A stretch of DNA of 64,000 nt from Cryptomeria japonica (GCF_030272615.1 NC_081406.1:482763900-482827899), one strand, 5' to 3'. Positions 34,402-46,856 are shown, counted from the first letter of the stretch. The notes: generated by a model from the letters alone, not told the origin. Translations and numbers: made by a program.

Positions 34402-35116
34402 TCTCTTATTAAAACATCTATATGCCTTGCTCTTAGATGAATAACCAAGAAATATTCCTTCATCACTTCTAGGATCAAATTTGCCAATATACTCATCTCT
34501 TCTGATATAACATTTACTTCCAAAAATTATGAAATACTTAAGAGTAGGAGTATTACCAAACCATAGTTCATGAGGGGTCTTACCGGTTTCACCTTTGATG
34601 TGAACTTTGTTGAATGTATAGACGGTTGTGCTGACTGCTTATCCCCAATATACATGTCGTAAATTTGCTTCAGATAACATACTTCTTGTTGCATCCAAGA
34701 TAGTTCAGTTTTTCCTTTCAACAACTCCATTCTACTATGGTGTCCAAGGTGCTAATAGTTGTCTTCTAATTCCATTCACTTCACAAAATGTATTAAAGTC
34801 CTTAGATGTGAATTCATCTCCTTGATTTAGATCTTAAACATTTGATTTTCTTACCGGTTTCATTTTCAACCATTGCTTTGAATAGTTTGAACTTTCCAAG
34901 TGCTTCTGATTTTTCTCTGAGAAAAGTAACCCAGCACATTCTAGAATAATCATCAATAATTAGCATGAAATATCTATCACCTTGTAAGATTTTAGTTCTA
35001 GCTAGACCACATAAATCGGTGTGAATTAAATCAAGAGCATTATTGGATTTTTCTAGAATACTTTTGAAACTAGCTCTAACTTGTTTTCCAAATTGACATT
35101 CCTTACATATCGTATT
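34402..35116 (-). pseudogene. Copia-2 integrase, frameshifted
   Basis: Landmarks are KECQFGKQVRASFKS (about 35050-35100), DLIHTDLCGLARTK, FMLIIDDYSRMCWVTFLREK (about 34910-34985) and, in another frame, TPHELWFGNTPTLKYF and FDPRSDEGIFLGY. The first two catalytic Asp are visible; the stretch around the third residue (near 34750-34850) is scrambled by frame changes. It continues from the protease frame. Confidence 0.82.
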
Positions 35117-35940
35117 CTAAGGTTTGACAATTTTAGGTAGATCTCTAACTGCCTTAGAAGTACTGATCTTCACCATGCAATCAAAGTTTACATGATAGAG
35201 TCTCTTATGCCATAACCAACTTTCATCTATATGTGCAATCAAGCATGCCTTTTCACTTTTATTCAAATGAAAGATATTACCTCTAGTCTGATTACCGGTT
35301 GCAATTTCTAAACCAGTTCTATTCATGATTTTGCACTTTCCATTCTTAAATTGTAACTGAAATCCTTTCTCAACCAATTGACCAACACTTAAAAGATTAT
35401 ACTTTAATCCCTCAACATAGTAGACATTGTCAGTGTTATGCTTACCATCAAGAGATATTGTATCTTTACCTTTGATTGAACAAGCTTTGTCATCTCCAAA
35501 TCTTACTAAACCTCCATTGTATTCTTGAAAGTTCAAGAATTTACCTTTGTCTCCTGTCATATGATGTGAGCATCTTGAGTCAATGATCCATTCATCCTTT
35601 ACTTCAACTTTAGTTGCTAGGGCTTGTTCTACCTGTTGAGCAGTAGGTGCTGGTTGATCTTCAATTATAGCAACAAAAACCCATCCATTGTCTGTTGGAT
35701 CCTCATTAGAATCATCAGTCACACCTTCATCAGCAATGTAACAAGATTTGTCTTTATTCTTCTTAAATCTGTATCTCTGATATTCAGGATTAGGCTTGTA
35801 TGTTCTTCTAGCTTATTCTCTTACTCTAGTATGTCTATCAGGGCATCTCGAAGCCATATGACCAATCTTATTGCAGTTAAAACATTTAAAGGGTGCTTTA
35901 CCTTCATACTTACTTCCAACTAGACCTTTAGGAATTTTTC
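35117..35940 (-). pseudogene. Copia-2 Gag zinc knuckle and protease, active site mutated
   Basis: The knuckle CFNCNKIGHMASRC (about 35845-35886) is intact and followed by a stop. The protease shows WIIDSRCSHHMTGDKG (about 35560-35600), where the usual Asp-Ser-Gly is Asp-Ser-Arg, so it should be inactive. The pre-integrase region ends in HKRLYHVNFDCM. Confidence 0.87.
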
Positions 35941-36019
35941 TTGCAAATAGTGCTTCAAGTAATTTGAGCTCTTCATTCTCCTTCCTAGTTTCTTCAAGTT
36001 CTCTTGCATAAAAGGCTTT

Positions 36020-36706
36020 TCAATCTAATTTATCAAATGATGGAGTAGATGATGTTGATGCTTTAAAGGCCAAATCTATCTTAATAGTAGCAACAAGACC
36101 AAATTCCTCAATTTCAAAAGCTGAAAGTTTTCCAATCAATGTATCCCTAGTTACTGATGTATTAGGCATTGTTCTCAGCTCATTTATAGCAGTAACCTTC
36201 ATTTTATATGCCGATGGCAGTCCTCTTAAGATTTTTGAAACAATTTCATCCTCACTCAAGGTTCCTCCACAACATTTAATACCCAAAACAATTTCATTTA
36301 CTCTTTCCATAAAAGCAGAAATCCTTTCATCTTCTTCCATTTTCAGATGTTCATACCTGACTCGGAAGCTCTCAAGTTTTGCAATTTTGACTGTGGAATC
36401 TCCTTCATTCAGTGTTTCCAAATGATCCCAAATACCTTTAGCAGTAGACCTATCTGATAATCCCATGATTTGTTGATCTGATAATGCACTCAAAAGTGCT
36501 TCTCTTGCTTTGCAATCATTCTCCTCATCTTTAGCTAAGGTAGTTGGAGCGGTCTGACCAACTACAACAGTAGTATAACCATTCTTTGTAACTTCACAGA
36601 TGTCTTTACCAATGCAATTTAGATGTGTCTCCATCCTGATCTTCCATATCCCATAGTTTGTTCCATCAAGTTTAGGACTGTCCTTTCTAAAATAATTCGT
36701 AGACAT
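36020..36706 (-). pseudogene. Copia-2 gag capsid region
   Basis: ATG at 36706 lies 43 bp inside the primer site. 228 codons are open: KLDGTNYGIWKIRMETHL, GIWDHLETLNEGDSTVKIAKL, IKCCGGTLSEDEIVSKILRG. This is the capsid-like domain of Copia Gag. It is stopped at 36020, before the helical part leading to the knuckle. Copia-1 has the same gene; A-D do not. Confidence 0.9.
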
Positions 36707-36748
36707 TGGATCTCCTCAAGCTGTTAAACTTCTGCAAAAGAGGACTAA

Positions 36749-36760
36749 GATCTGATACCA
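36749..36760 (-). promoter_or_regulatory. Copia-2 primer-binding site
   Basis: The minus strand reads TGGTATCAGATC, one mismatch from the initiator-Met pattern of the other elements, two bases from the right LTR. Confidence 0.88.
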
Positions 36761-36762
36761 AT

Positions 36763-37831
36763 TGTTAGGTCTCAGAGACAACTGAGAAGGAGGGGGTGGG
36801 GGGTGAATCAGTTGTCAAAAAATTTCAACCCAAAACAACTTAACCAACTTAATGCTTAATACCGGTAAACCAGTTAAGTATGCTGGTAGATAGTGTTAAT
36901 AGTTAATTGCTATATTGGTAAAGATTAATGCATGCAAAATAAACATAAAGTCATCCACAACACATAACACCAATATTTGTATGTGGAAACCCTGTAAGGG
37001 GAAAAAACATGGTGGGAAACCTTACCCACAATCAGATGATACTACTGTAGATAGTAAGTGTACATAAATGGGGTCTACACAGGCAGAAAGGCCAATAGCC
37101 TAGAGCTCACTGCTGAATCACAAAAAGGGAGTCACACTGATTGTAGTTGGATGGTTAAATCCAATAAGAATGTACTGAACAAAATAGCATCTTCACATGC
37201 TAGATTAAGTACCGGTGTAATGCTGATATGCTTCCACAAAAACCTAGCTTCACCTTCAAATGATGTCTTCATGTATAGCTCTACTTAATCTCTCATATAC
37301 CTTCTCACAATTCTTTTCTCGCATTCCACATTCGATCTTACAAATAAGATCTTACATTTATACCATAACCTAAGACCAATTTTAGTAGGTCGGCTCTATA
37401 AGATATTACAATAAAAACATTTTACAAACAATATAATGTCCAATGCAATAACCGATTAAAGATGTCGGCTTAATGCATTTACAAAAATATTAAATCATCT
37501 CCATAGCATGCCATGCTGATCTAGAAAAGATAAACCTATCAGTGTAACCCTAGGTAACCCTGGACCTATTTGTCGGTAAAAGAAAATATGCAAATATGAA
37601 TATACCAATAATCAATTCTCCAAAACAAAGTGTCCACACGATGTCTTCGACATTACCAAGTGTCTTCCATATCATTCCAAGTGCCGGTGATAATTATATC
37701 CTGTCGGTGAACCATATACAAGTAACTGTGCAATAGTTACTTGCTTCCTGGTGAATGTTGTTGGATCTCCAAAGTGCTAGTGTTTTAGTAGGTGTTGACA
37801 TCAATGACAAAACCATACCAAAATACCAACA
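36763..37831 (-). repeat. Copia-2 right LTR (5' LTR), 1,069 bp
   Basis: It starts TGTTAGGTCTCAG and ends ATACCAACA, followed by AAAAC. The 9-bp hairpin arms GACAACTGA / TCAGTTGTC (36777-36816) pair perfectly around an expanded G-rich loop. Most of the 8-bp length difference from the left LTR comes from that loop. Confidence 0.93.
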
Positions 37832-37836
37832 AAAAC

Positions 37837-38477
37837 ACACCATAACACAGTAGTTTAATGAGGAAACCTAGTGTGGGAAAAACCTCAGTGGGATTTGTGA
37901 CCCACAATATTCACTTACTGGCCAATAAAAGAATATTACTACTACAAGAGGGGCCTGCACATGCAGGAAGGTCAAGTGCCTAGAGCTCACTGCTCAATTA
38001 CAAAAAGGGAAGTCTCACTGACTTACAAAATGGATTATACAAATCCAATGTCTTGTATTGCTTTAAAATAACATCTACTATGCCAGATCTAGTACTGGTT
38101 TATAGCTTTGCTTCATACATAAACCCTTAACCTATAATTTGCATAATAGGTCTTCCTTATTTTGCCTATATATTTCCTTTCTTTTATTACAAAATGTTCT
38201 ACAATGATCTCTTATATATATGAGTCATTTTACAACTTTCCAAGTCGGCTTACAATGATTTTACAATAATTATCAAAATATATTACAAACAAAATTCTTG
38301 TCGGCTTCTGTGCCAATATGCTTCCTTTTACTACCAGTGGTCTCTGTGCTAGTGTAGAGCCTGTCTTTGCCGGTGCCGGTAGATTGTCTTGCCGGTGTCA
38401 TAGGATTGTAAGGTTTCCATCAATGAGAAAACCTTCAATCACCTACAATATCTCATTGGAGTGTGCATTTGCCAACA
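37837..38477 (-). repeat. Element B left LTR, second piece
   Basis: It continues the LTR cut at 31154 and ends GCCAACA. The purine tract (minus CAAAGAGGGAGAT) follows at 38478. Confidence 0.93.
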
Positions 38478-38701
38478 ATCTCCCTCTTTGGCATTGATGG
38501 CAATACTCATGAGAAAAATCCAAAAATTGTTATCCAAAAGAGTCTGTCAGAATTGTCTTACCAAAAATTTGTGTACCAAAATAATATGTGCTCCCCCTGA
38601 ACTGATGAGTCATTTGGTGGTTATTTTTCTCATTCCACTACTCCCCCTTTGGCATCAATGACAAAGGTTGTCAAAGTGTCAATTGAGTGTGGTTTCCAGT
38701 T

Positions 38702-41700
38702 TCACCCTTGTAACCGGTTGGTTACAATCTGAAAAAGATCTACCAAAACTAGATTTAGTCTCTCAATGAACTTTTTGTTATCTTTTATTGCGGCCTCTGT
38801 CCTCTGAACTGTACTAGTGAGGTGTTGCATTTTCTCTGTCGGTGTTTTCTATCCTTGAATCAAAGCATCAGATATTTGTTTTCTTAAGGAGGTGAGGTAA
38901 TCCAATTTTGGACTAAGTCTCCATTAAAGATCTTTAGCCTTTCCTTTTATTCTTTCCTTCTCTCTTTCCAACTTTAGTAGTTCCTCCTCAAAACCTATTA
39001 TTTTCTGCTAAAAAACTGATAATGAATCAGATGAATTAATGAAATTATCAGCTAGTTGATTTATTTCCTCCTATAGCTTGTTGATCTTCTTGTCTATATC
39101 AACTGTCAAAAAGTTAGTTTTACATGTATCCCTGTACAAAGTTTTAAATTCCCTCAATGTACTACACAGTTCCGGTAAAAGTATGTCAAATTGCCTTATA
39201 CACTTCTTTATTTCTTCCTCAAAGAATTTGTGTTTTTCTTTCTCTAATCTCTCCTTGAATGCTTCCTCTTTTATTTGTTCAACTGTCATAGTGTTGTCAA
39301 TAATATACTTAGACAAAGTGTCAAGTTGACTCAAAGAATTTTTATTATCTACATTACATTTAGGTGCTATCATTTTCAAAATTGGAATGGTATCATCTAT
39401 TTCCTTGTATGCTTGTGATCTACAATCTGTTATCTTTTAAATGGAATCCAAAAGAACGTTTGTTATATTAGTTGATTTGAATTCTGCATTTGAAGAGCCA
39501 ACACTCTGTATCCTGCTAGTGGGAGCAATTTCCTTGCTTGTGATGACCTCTGGTAGGTCAGTTTGTGTTTCCATTTATTTAAGCAAAGGTTTATATTGCT
39601 CAGCCGATGTCGGTGGAACTGTCTCTGTATGAACTTGTTGCTATGATGGAGCCTGTTGCTCTGTGTTGTTATCTACTAGTTTACCTTCTATACCATTTTT
39701 TACCAGTGGCTCATTAGCCATATCTAATTTCCCAGTTGTATCCTTATCTACCACAATATTGACTTGTTGTGTGTTAATGTCCATTGTATATAACACCTCA
39801 GAATTGGGACTGGTGTCCTCTTGTGGTATGTCCATACTCTCACTAGCCGGTTGATTGTCAGTGGTAACTACCGGTGGAGTATCCAGAGGCGGTGGGGACA
39901 AGTTATCTTTTATTTTTATGCTAGGTGGTCCACCAACCTTGCCTTTTCCCTTATCCTTATCCTTCTGATATACTTTGATGGGTTTAGGGTTTCTATATTC
40001 TTCCTGCTTTTCCTTTTCTACAAGGAATATGTCCCATGCATTCGTAGTTTCCTCTGCTACCTCATTCACTCTACCAACCATAAGTGCTACATGTCGGTGT
40101 GCAGTTGAAAATACTGACCAGTTAGCCTCAGAGATCAGATCATCTATCTCTTTTGGTGAGTTGACAGGATAAACAACAAGTAGTTTTTCAATTTTTATTT
40201 TCTTATCAAGCTCTACAACAACTTGCCTTCTAGCTTCAAGTCTTTTAAATAGTTCTGCCAGTAATTCATCTACAACTTGCATTAAAAATTTCTTGTAAAT
40301 GTCCAAGTGTAGAATTACACTGTTTTCAACTTTCTCCTTGTCATCAACTGATAATGAATCATATAATTTATTGATGTTTTTCAGCTTTCCATCCTCTGTA
40401 ATTTCATTTAGAAGTTTGTCAATTGGAGCAATGGTTTGTTGAGTCTTCTTCTTGGGTGTTAACTTCTCTTTGCAGTTACTTTTGTAGTCGAGGGCCTTAC
40501 TGCCTATTGTTTTTGTCTGGTTCTTCTAGGAGAAGGTGTAGATACTGGTGAAGGTTCCCTTTTTCTCACAACTCTTTTAAATGTAGCTGGCATATCACTT
40601 TCTAAAGAAGTTGCAACCGGTGAAAGGTGAGTTTCCGGCTGAAGTGTTTGTAACTCATCTTTAGTGATACTAGTTTGTTTAAGTACATCTTCTTTGACAG
40701 CTTTAGCTTGTCTAGATCCTCTTCTGACTATTGCTTCCACCTTATTTACCCTTTTCTTTGACTGGATTTGACTTTCAATAGTCTCAGCACTACCAAATAC
40801 CTCTTCTTTAGGTTCCTTGGGTGCTTCTAGGAGGGCTTTTGCATATGTTTCAATTATGTGGTTATCAATTTCATAACCCATTTCAGTAACCCAAATGGTT
40901 CTTGGGATAATTGCCTCCATCCAAATCTCATCCTTCTTAATAACAAAGCATATTTCATCCTTATACTTATTTACAATTGTTTGTGATAATCTAACTCTAG
41001 TATTCATCTGGGCTTTCAATGCCTGAAAGTACTCATTTATATTCTTTTCTCTGTTTTCACCCATGCTATTTAGTAAATCAGATAACTATCTGTCTATCGG
41101 TATATCAAAACCAATATTTTTATTACCAATACTGGGCACTTGTTTTTTTATGTGTAGCATTAAACAGACAAGTAGGTTTCCAAATCTAAATACCCCCTTT
41201 TTGTCTTTCTTTATCTTTCCAAGATTGTCAATAGGTTCATCTTTCAACCATTCACACACATCTGTTTTTGCATTATCATTAATCATATCATAGGCACTCT
41301 TTATGCATAGGCTAGAGACTGAATTTAACCTAGTTGCATGTGTGGTTTTTAAGCCTAAAATCATGCTAATGAATCTGACATTGATGTCGGTTACATCATT
41401 TACTCTTAAGGATCTCTTATCAGATGTTGCACCTGTTAGGTTAATCACTAGGTCATTTGAGACCTTCTTTGTTTTATCAGGTCTGTTACCGGTGGAAGGT
41501 AACCCAGTCACAACTTTTACTACCTCTTTAGTGATTTTGTGAACTGAGTCCAACCAGAAGAATTCACCATGAACCCTGCTTCAAACTATCCTTATAACAT
41601 CCTTAGGGAAATCCGGAATACTGAGAATTTCAGTGAAACCTAGGGTTTCCACTATCTTGTGTTCAGGTTTAACATTATTGGAATTGTCACAAATTACAGT

Positions 41701-41928
41701 CTTATACATGCTTTTGATTTCCTCATCACCTAATTCTTCTATGTGACAATGTATGTACATTCTAGGGTCTTCAGCAAAAATTACTCCTTTGGGGATTTGA
41801 GAAAATGCACGAACATTATCATCTTTCTTGGCAATCTCAGGAACCAACTGGAATATGGGTCTAGGGTGTTTAATCACTTCGACTACAGTAGGGTTTGCTA
41901 TGAATTCAGGAATAGATGAAGAAGCCAT
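38702..41928 (-). pseudogene. Element B ORF2, unknown protein, full length
   Basis: ATG at 41928 (MASSSIPEFIANPTVVEV) to a stop at 38702, about 3.23 kb. The N-terminal domain (about 330 residues) carries FAEDPRMYIHCHIEELGDEE, MDSVHKITKEVVKVVTGLPS, SLCIKSAYDMINDNAK, GNLLVCLMLHIKKQ and IWMEAIIPRTIWVTEMGYE. The middle has a basic PSPRRTRQKQ box, a Lys/Gly-rich KDKDKGKGKVGG and an acidic Pro-rich region. The C-terminal part is coiled-coil with TCKTNFLTVDIDKKINKL. Five larger frames (41928-41581, 41553-41086, 41064-40504, 40306-39641, 39379-39071) are separated by stops and shifts. No retroviral enzyme motif is seen. The protein family is not recognised. Confidence 0.82.
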
Positions 41929-42071
41929 GGATATAAATACCTTTATCTACCTTAGGAATGATTACTTGCTGAATTGCTTCACTTCTTTGCTCGAAATGCC
42001 TTTGCTCTAGAATTTTCGCGCTCTTTGAATGTTTGAATGCTTGGTGAAATGAAATTGGAGCCAAAACACTG

Positions 42072-42078
42072 ATTTATA
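42072..42078 (-). promoter_or_regulatory. TATA-like box upstream of element B ORF2
   Basis: The minus strand reads CATTATAAATCAGTG, about 145-150 bp before the ORF2 ATG, followed by TTTTGGCTCCAATTTCATTTC. A GAGCGCGAA block in the presumed leader is shared with D. Confidence 0.65.
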
Positions 42079-42233
42079 ATGTTAATTTTGCCAACCACCA
42101 TATTTAATGCTTTCTGGTTAAGTAATGACTTAACTTATTTGTCGGTATAAAAGTAATTTCAACTTCTCACCATCAACCGAGGGAATAATAGCATGTTTCA
42201 CATTTGATTGCTAAACCCTCAACAGAATTTTCT

Positions 42234-43370
42234 TCAGTTAGATGAAGAGTCTCCTGCTAGTGGAGTTTTACTCTCTTCTATCGGTGGAGTGTTACTCTTT
42301 TCTGCTGGTGGAGGAGTGTTCCTATCACCATTTAGATTTGATTTCCTAATCCATTGTTTTGAGAATTCCTCCTTTACTTCTTCAACCTTTTCTTTACCTT
42401 TCAAACTAGGACCTTTGTTATTTACCGGTGAGGACTTTCTTCTACAAAATTTTGCAATATGTCCAATCTTGTTATAGGCATAACAAGTCACATTATTTTT
42501 CTGAATAGCTTTCCCATATCCTATGCCGATTTGTATTCTACATTGATTAGATAAATGTCCAAATCTTCCACAAACATAACATCTTACATTCATTCTGCAA
42601 TTCTCTGAATTGTGACCAACTTTGTTACATTTTGAACATTGACCGGTGGGTGTATTGGTATTCTGATAATTTTTAGATCTACATTGATTTTCTCTATGAC
42701 CATACTTGTTATAGTTAAAGCATTTGCCATTAAATTTATAAGCAGTAGGTTGTCTTACCGGTTTGCCTTGTTCCTATGTGTTTGTAGTACCGAAGCTTTC
42801 ACCAGCTTCAAAGCCAAGACCATTAGTGTCACCATTAGGTTTTTGATTCTTCAACAAGTCACCAAGTTCTTCTGAGCTTTTCTTGAATTTTTCCTTGTGT
42901 TGATTTGCAGCAGCCAAGTCTCCTTCCAAGATACCTTTTTGTCTCATGAATTCATTTGAGTCATTCTGTGCATGCATCAAATTTGTATTTAACATATCAT
43001 TTTCATAACTAAGTCTTGTTTTTTCATTTGTAGCATCATTCAGTCTTATAGTCAATTCTTCTTCATTCTTCTTTCTATCTTCAATTTCTTTACAAAATCT
43101 CATAGTCATATCCTGCATCTCATTCTTTATTGTCATGTTTTCTTGTTTCAGCTTATTCATCAGATCACTAAGAGTTTCCTTTTCATCATTTTCATTTTGC
43201 ATCTTTTCACAAAGTTCTCTTCTTTTGTTTCTTGTAATGGTAATATTTTCTTGAAGTGCTTGAATAATATCTTGTGCAGCTTTTAGATCATCTTCAAGTT
43301 TGATATTTTCCAATTTTTCTGCATCATAGTCTGAGAGAGCTACTTCTAATTGCTTCATCAAGTTTTCCAT
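42234..43370 (-). pseudogene. Element B ORF1: coiled-coil, four-knuckle Gag-like protein
   Basis: Best preserved ORF1: 378 codons from ATG 43370 (MENLMKQLEVALSDYD) to the stop after GDSSSN at 42234, with one in-frame stop after GTTNT (42774; CAG to TAG type compared with D). About 200 residues of coiled coil precede CFNYNKYGHRENQC (one Cys lost), CSKCNKVGHNSENC, CYVCGRFGHLSNQC and CYAYNKIGHIAKFC (one Cys lost). Four knuckles are unusual, since Copia Gag has one. It likely binds element RNA; its capsid role is unclear. Confidence 0.87.
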
Positions 43371-43427
43371 CTCTACCAATGTCAAGATCTTCCTCAAGTT
43401 GTTAGGCTTCTGAAAATAGAGGACCAA

Positions 43428-43439
43428 GCTCTGATACCA
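43428..43439 (-). promoter_or_regulatory. Element B primer-binding site
   Basis: TGGTATCAGAGC on the minus strand, two bases from the right LTR; initiator tRNA-Met type. Confidence 0.92.
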
Positions 43440-43441
43440 AT

Positions 43442-44239
43442 TGTTAGGATTCCCATAGATACTGAGAGGGGGGGTGAATCAATATCTAACCAGTTTGATG
43501 ATTTTCTTAACTTAAAACATGTAAAGCATATCAATACTGTATATCGGTAAACAAGAAATAATGGAATAAACATAGATAACAGTAACCACATGAAAAACAC
43601 ACCATAACACAGTAGTTTAACGAGTAAACCCAGTGTGGGAAAAACCTCGGTGGGATTTGTGACCCATAATATTCACTTACTGGCCAATAAGAGAATATTA
43701 CTGCTACAAGAGGGGCCTACACATGCAGGAAGGCCAAGTGCCTAGAGCTCACTGCTCAATTACAAAAAGAGAAGTCTCACTGACTTACAAAATGGATTAT
43801 ATAAATCTAATGTCTTGTACTGCTTCAAAATAGCATCTACTATGCCAGATCCAATACCGCTTTATAGCTCTGCTTCATACATAAACCCTTAACCTATAAT
43901 TCGCATAATAGGTCTACCTTATTTTGCCTATATATTTCCTTTCTTTTATTACAAAATGTTCTACAATGATCTCTTATATATACGAGTCATTTTACAACTT
44001 GCCAAGTCGGCTTACAATGATTTTACAATAATTATCAAAATATATTACAAACAAAATTCCTGTCAAATTTTGTGCCAGTATGCTTCCTTTTACTGCCCAT
44101 GGTCTCTGTGCCGGTGTAGAGTTTGTCTTTTCCAGTGCTGGTAGATTCTCTTGTTGGTGTCATAGGATTGTAAGGTTGCCATCAATGACAAAAATTTCAA
44201 TCACCTACAATATCTCATTCGAGTGTGCATTTACCAACA
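43442..44239 (-). repeat. Element B right LTR (5' LTR), 798 bp
   Basis: It starts TGTTAGGATTCCC and ends TTACCAACA, followed by TCATC. This uncut copy shows how the left LTR read before Copia-2 inserted. Confidence 0.93.
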
Positions 44240-44504
44240 TCATCATAGGGTGATGTTGAAAATACATGACCTTAGGACCTCAAAGACTTCATGTCCTAAT
44301 ATCTAAGAAAGGAGATGACCCTTGTTTCTCTTGAATGCAAACATATGATAAACTTGGATAGTTGCCTTGTTTTATTGATTGTGATATATGCAAATGTAGA
44401 AATTTTGTGAATGTGATGCATTTAAAAAAAAAACTATATGGGATGCAATGCTTTGAATAAAATGAGATGCAATACAGAAAGTAAAACCTAGACTAACCCA
44501 ACCC
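44240..44504. other. Untranslated DNA of the second Tat-like element, right of B
   Basis: No gene. It joins the end of the Tat-like pol (44505) to element B. Together with 28812-30996 it was continuous before B inserted. Confidence 0.5.
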
Positions 44505-46856
44505 TTAGATATAATATCGTTTAAGTTGCATGTTGTTCATAGGGTCATGGAGTGGATCTCCCTCCATGGTAGCCAAATTGTATGCTCGATTTCCTATAAT
44601 CCTTGTTATGATAAAAGGACCTAGCTAGTTAGGTTCAAACTTCCCTGGCTTTTAACATTCTGCTAGGTTCCTTTGGTTCTCCTTGAGAACTAGATCTCCC
44701 ACTTCAAAATTCCCTGGGCGTACTCATTTATGGTAACTCCTTCTCAATCTATTCTGGTAACCTTGCAAACAATTTAAAGCAGTTTGTCTCTTTTCATTGA
44801 CCATTTAAAGCTCTTGTAATCTTGTAATCTGGTAGTCTTCCTCTGATATGATGTGTTTTAAGGAGACTCTTAAAGATGGTATTCTATTTCAATATGTAGT
44901 ATAGCTTCTATACCATTGACCAATGAATATGGTGTTGCTCCTGGAGGGGTGCATACTCCTATTCTATAAGCCCAAAGAGCAAGATTTAACTGGAGATGTC
45001 AATCTCATCCTGTGTCAGTAACAACTTTCTTGAGGATCTTTAATATTGTCTTGTTTGTTTCCTCTACTTGTCCATTGCTTTGCGGATAATATGGTGTTGT
45101 AAATCTCTATTGTATTTGAAATTTTTCACACAATTCTCTCATTTCTTGATTTTTGAATGGACGTCCATTGTCTATCACTATGCACATTGGAATCCTGTAC
45201 TGGCAGATAATGTAATTAAGCATGAATTTTTCTATTTGCTTAGTAGTGGTGTATGTAAGGGGGATTCCCTCTACCCATTTAGTAAAATACTCAGTAGTCA
45301 TTAAGATGAATTTGTGCCCATTGGAAGAAGTAGGATAACTTTACCAACTAGATCCAACCCCCATTGTGAAAATGGCCATGGTGATGTAATAGGTTGAAGA
45401 TCCTGTGTCGGTGCATGAATGAGGTCTCCATGCATTTGACATTATCTATATTTTTGTATATATTTATTGGCATCATTTTCCATAGTTGGCCAATAGTATC
45501 TAGTTCTTAACAATTTCTTTGATAGTAGCGAGCCACTTTGATGTGCCCCACAAATTCCATCATGTACGTCCTTTAGGGAAAGTTATGATTCTTCTTCGTC
45601 AAGACATCAGAGAAGGGTTCCATCAAAGCCCTTTCTATAATAGTGTGTCTAGATGCCTAGCGAATAAGATTTTTCTTTTGATTTCTAGACAAATTAGGAG
45701 ACATATACTTAGTATGTAAGTATGCATATATCTCATTATACCATGAGGATTCAGGACCCACAATTATAAATACATATTCTGATGAGGGAATCTCATATGC
45801 GAGTATCATCAATTTTTCTACAATAAACTCAAACTAAGTTTCATTATTAGGCATATTTAGTAGAGACCCTATTGTAGCCATGGTGTCGATTGCCTTGTTT
45901 TGTATCCTTGGAATTTGTTCAAAAGTGATGTTACTGAAATTTTCTTTGTAATCTTCTACCCTTTTTTTATAAGGCAACAATTTATCATCTTTTTTGTTAT
46001 AGTCATCATTGAATTGATTTACAATCAGTTGTGAGTCACCGTAGACTTGTAATTCTTTTATCCTCTACTATATAGAGGTACGAAGCCCTATGATGAGAGC
46101 TTCGTATTCAGAAATATTGTTTATACAGGGAAAATTTATTATGAATGATTTAGGGATAGAATCACCTTGATGAGTGATGAAAATGATCCCAAATCCAGCT
46201 CCATGATTTGTATAGGACCCATCAAAGTATAATTTCCACATGGTGGATGTTGTCAATATAAACACAGATTCATCGGGATATTCATGTCTTGCAAGGGACC
46301 CTCTGCTAACTAATCCACTGTAATATTCCCTTTGATTGCTTTTTTGTCCACATTATCTATATCAAACTCACTTAAAATCACGACCCACTTAGCCAATCTT
46401 CTAGTCAATGTTGCTCTTCTTAACAAATATTTGAGTGGATCAAAATGTGTGATGAGTTGGACTTTGTGACTCAGTATATAATGTCTAAGTTTGTAAGATA
46501 CGAAGAACACTACTAGACATACTCTTTCTATAGGAGTGTAATTATACTTATATCCAATTAGGGTTCTACTTATATAGTAGATTGCTCTTTCCTTTCCTTG
46601 ATCATCATGTTGTGCCAACAAGGATCCTAAAGATGAGTTTGTTGCTGATATATATAGTAATAGGGGCTTTCCTTGATTAGGTGGAACTAATACTGGAGCA
46701 TTCATAGGATTGTGTAGGTGCTGATCAGATTTGGTGAAGGGGACCACAAACTTATTTATCGTGTTTGACAAGTGCAGACCGACAAAGAGGTCATGTTTGC
46801 TAAATATAGAAAACATGTTTTGTACAATATGGGATTGGCGGAGTTGATTTATTCAT
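44505..46856 (-). pseudogene. Second Tat-like Gypsy pol: RNase H, second RNase H, integrase
   Basis: On the minus strand: RT-linked RNase H (46816-46310: PVLVPPNQGKPLLLYISAT, GSLLAQHDDQGKERAIYYIS, RLAKWVVILSEFDID), then the extra plant RNase H (46265-45880: YFDGSYTNHGAGFG, NISEYEALIIGL), then integrase. Integrase keeps two His of the zinc module (DVHDGICGAH, about 45550), YWPTME, VIDNGRPFKN (about 45160) and NGQVEE with the catalytic Glu (about 45080), but one Cys pair is broken by a stop. The C-terminal part ends in NLATMEGDPLHDPMN and KRYYI, stop at 44505. RT is absent; it is cut at 46857 by a Copia LTR. Confidence 0.85.

Larger units (their letters stand above)
31155..37831 (-). mobile_element. 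Copia-2: complete Ty1/Copia retrotransposon
   Basis: 6,677 bp, flanked by AAAAC at 31150-31154 and 37832-37836. LTRs lie at 31155-32215 and 36763-37831. The minus-strand coding region 36706-32551 has gag, protease, integrase, RT and RNase H in Copia order but carries stops, a mutated protease and frame changes in integrase. It is inserted in the left LTR of element B and is therefore younger than B. It is the best visible candidate relative of an autonomous partner for A-D. Confidence 0.93.
30997..44239 (-). mobile_element. Element B: full-length non-autonomous LTR element, interrupted by Copia-2
   Basis: Without Copia-2 and its target duplication B measures about 6,561 bp, close to D (6,571). 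Its left LTR is split in two (30997-31154 and 37837-38477, 799 bp together); the right LTR is 43442-44239 (798 bp). Flanks are TCATT (30992-30996) and TCATC (44240-44244), a 4 of 5 match fitting an eroded target duplication. Minus-strand order: primer site, ORF1, spacer with TATA-like box, ORF2, purine tract. No pol. B sits in a Tat-like Gypsy element. Confidence 0.92.
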
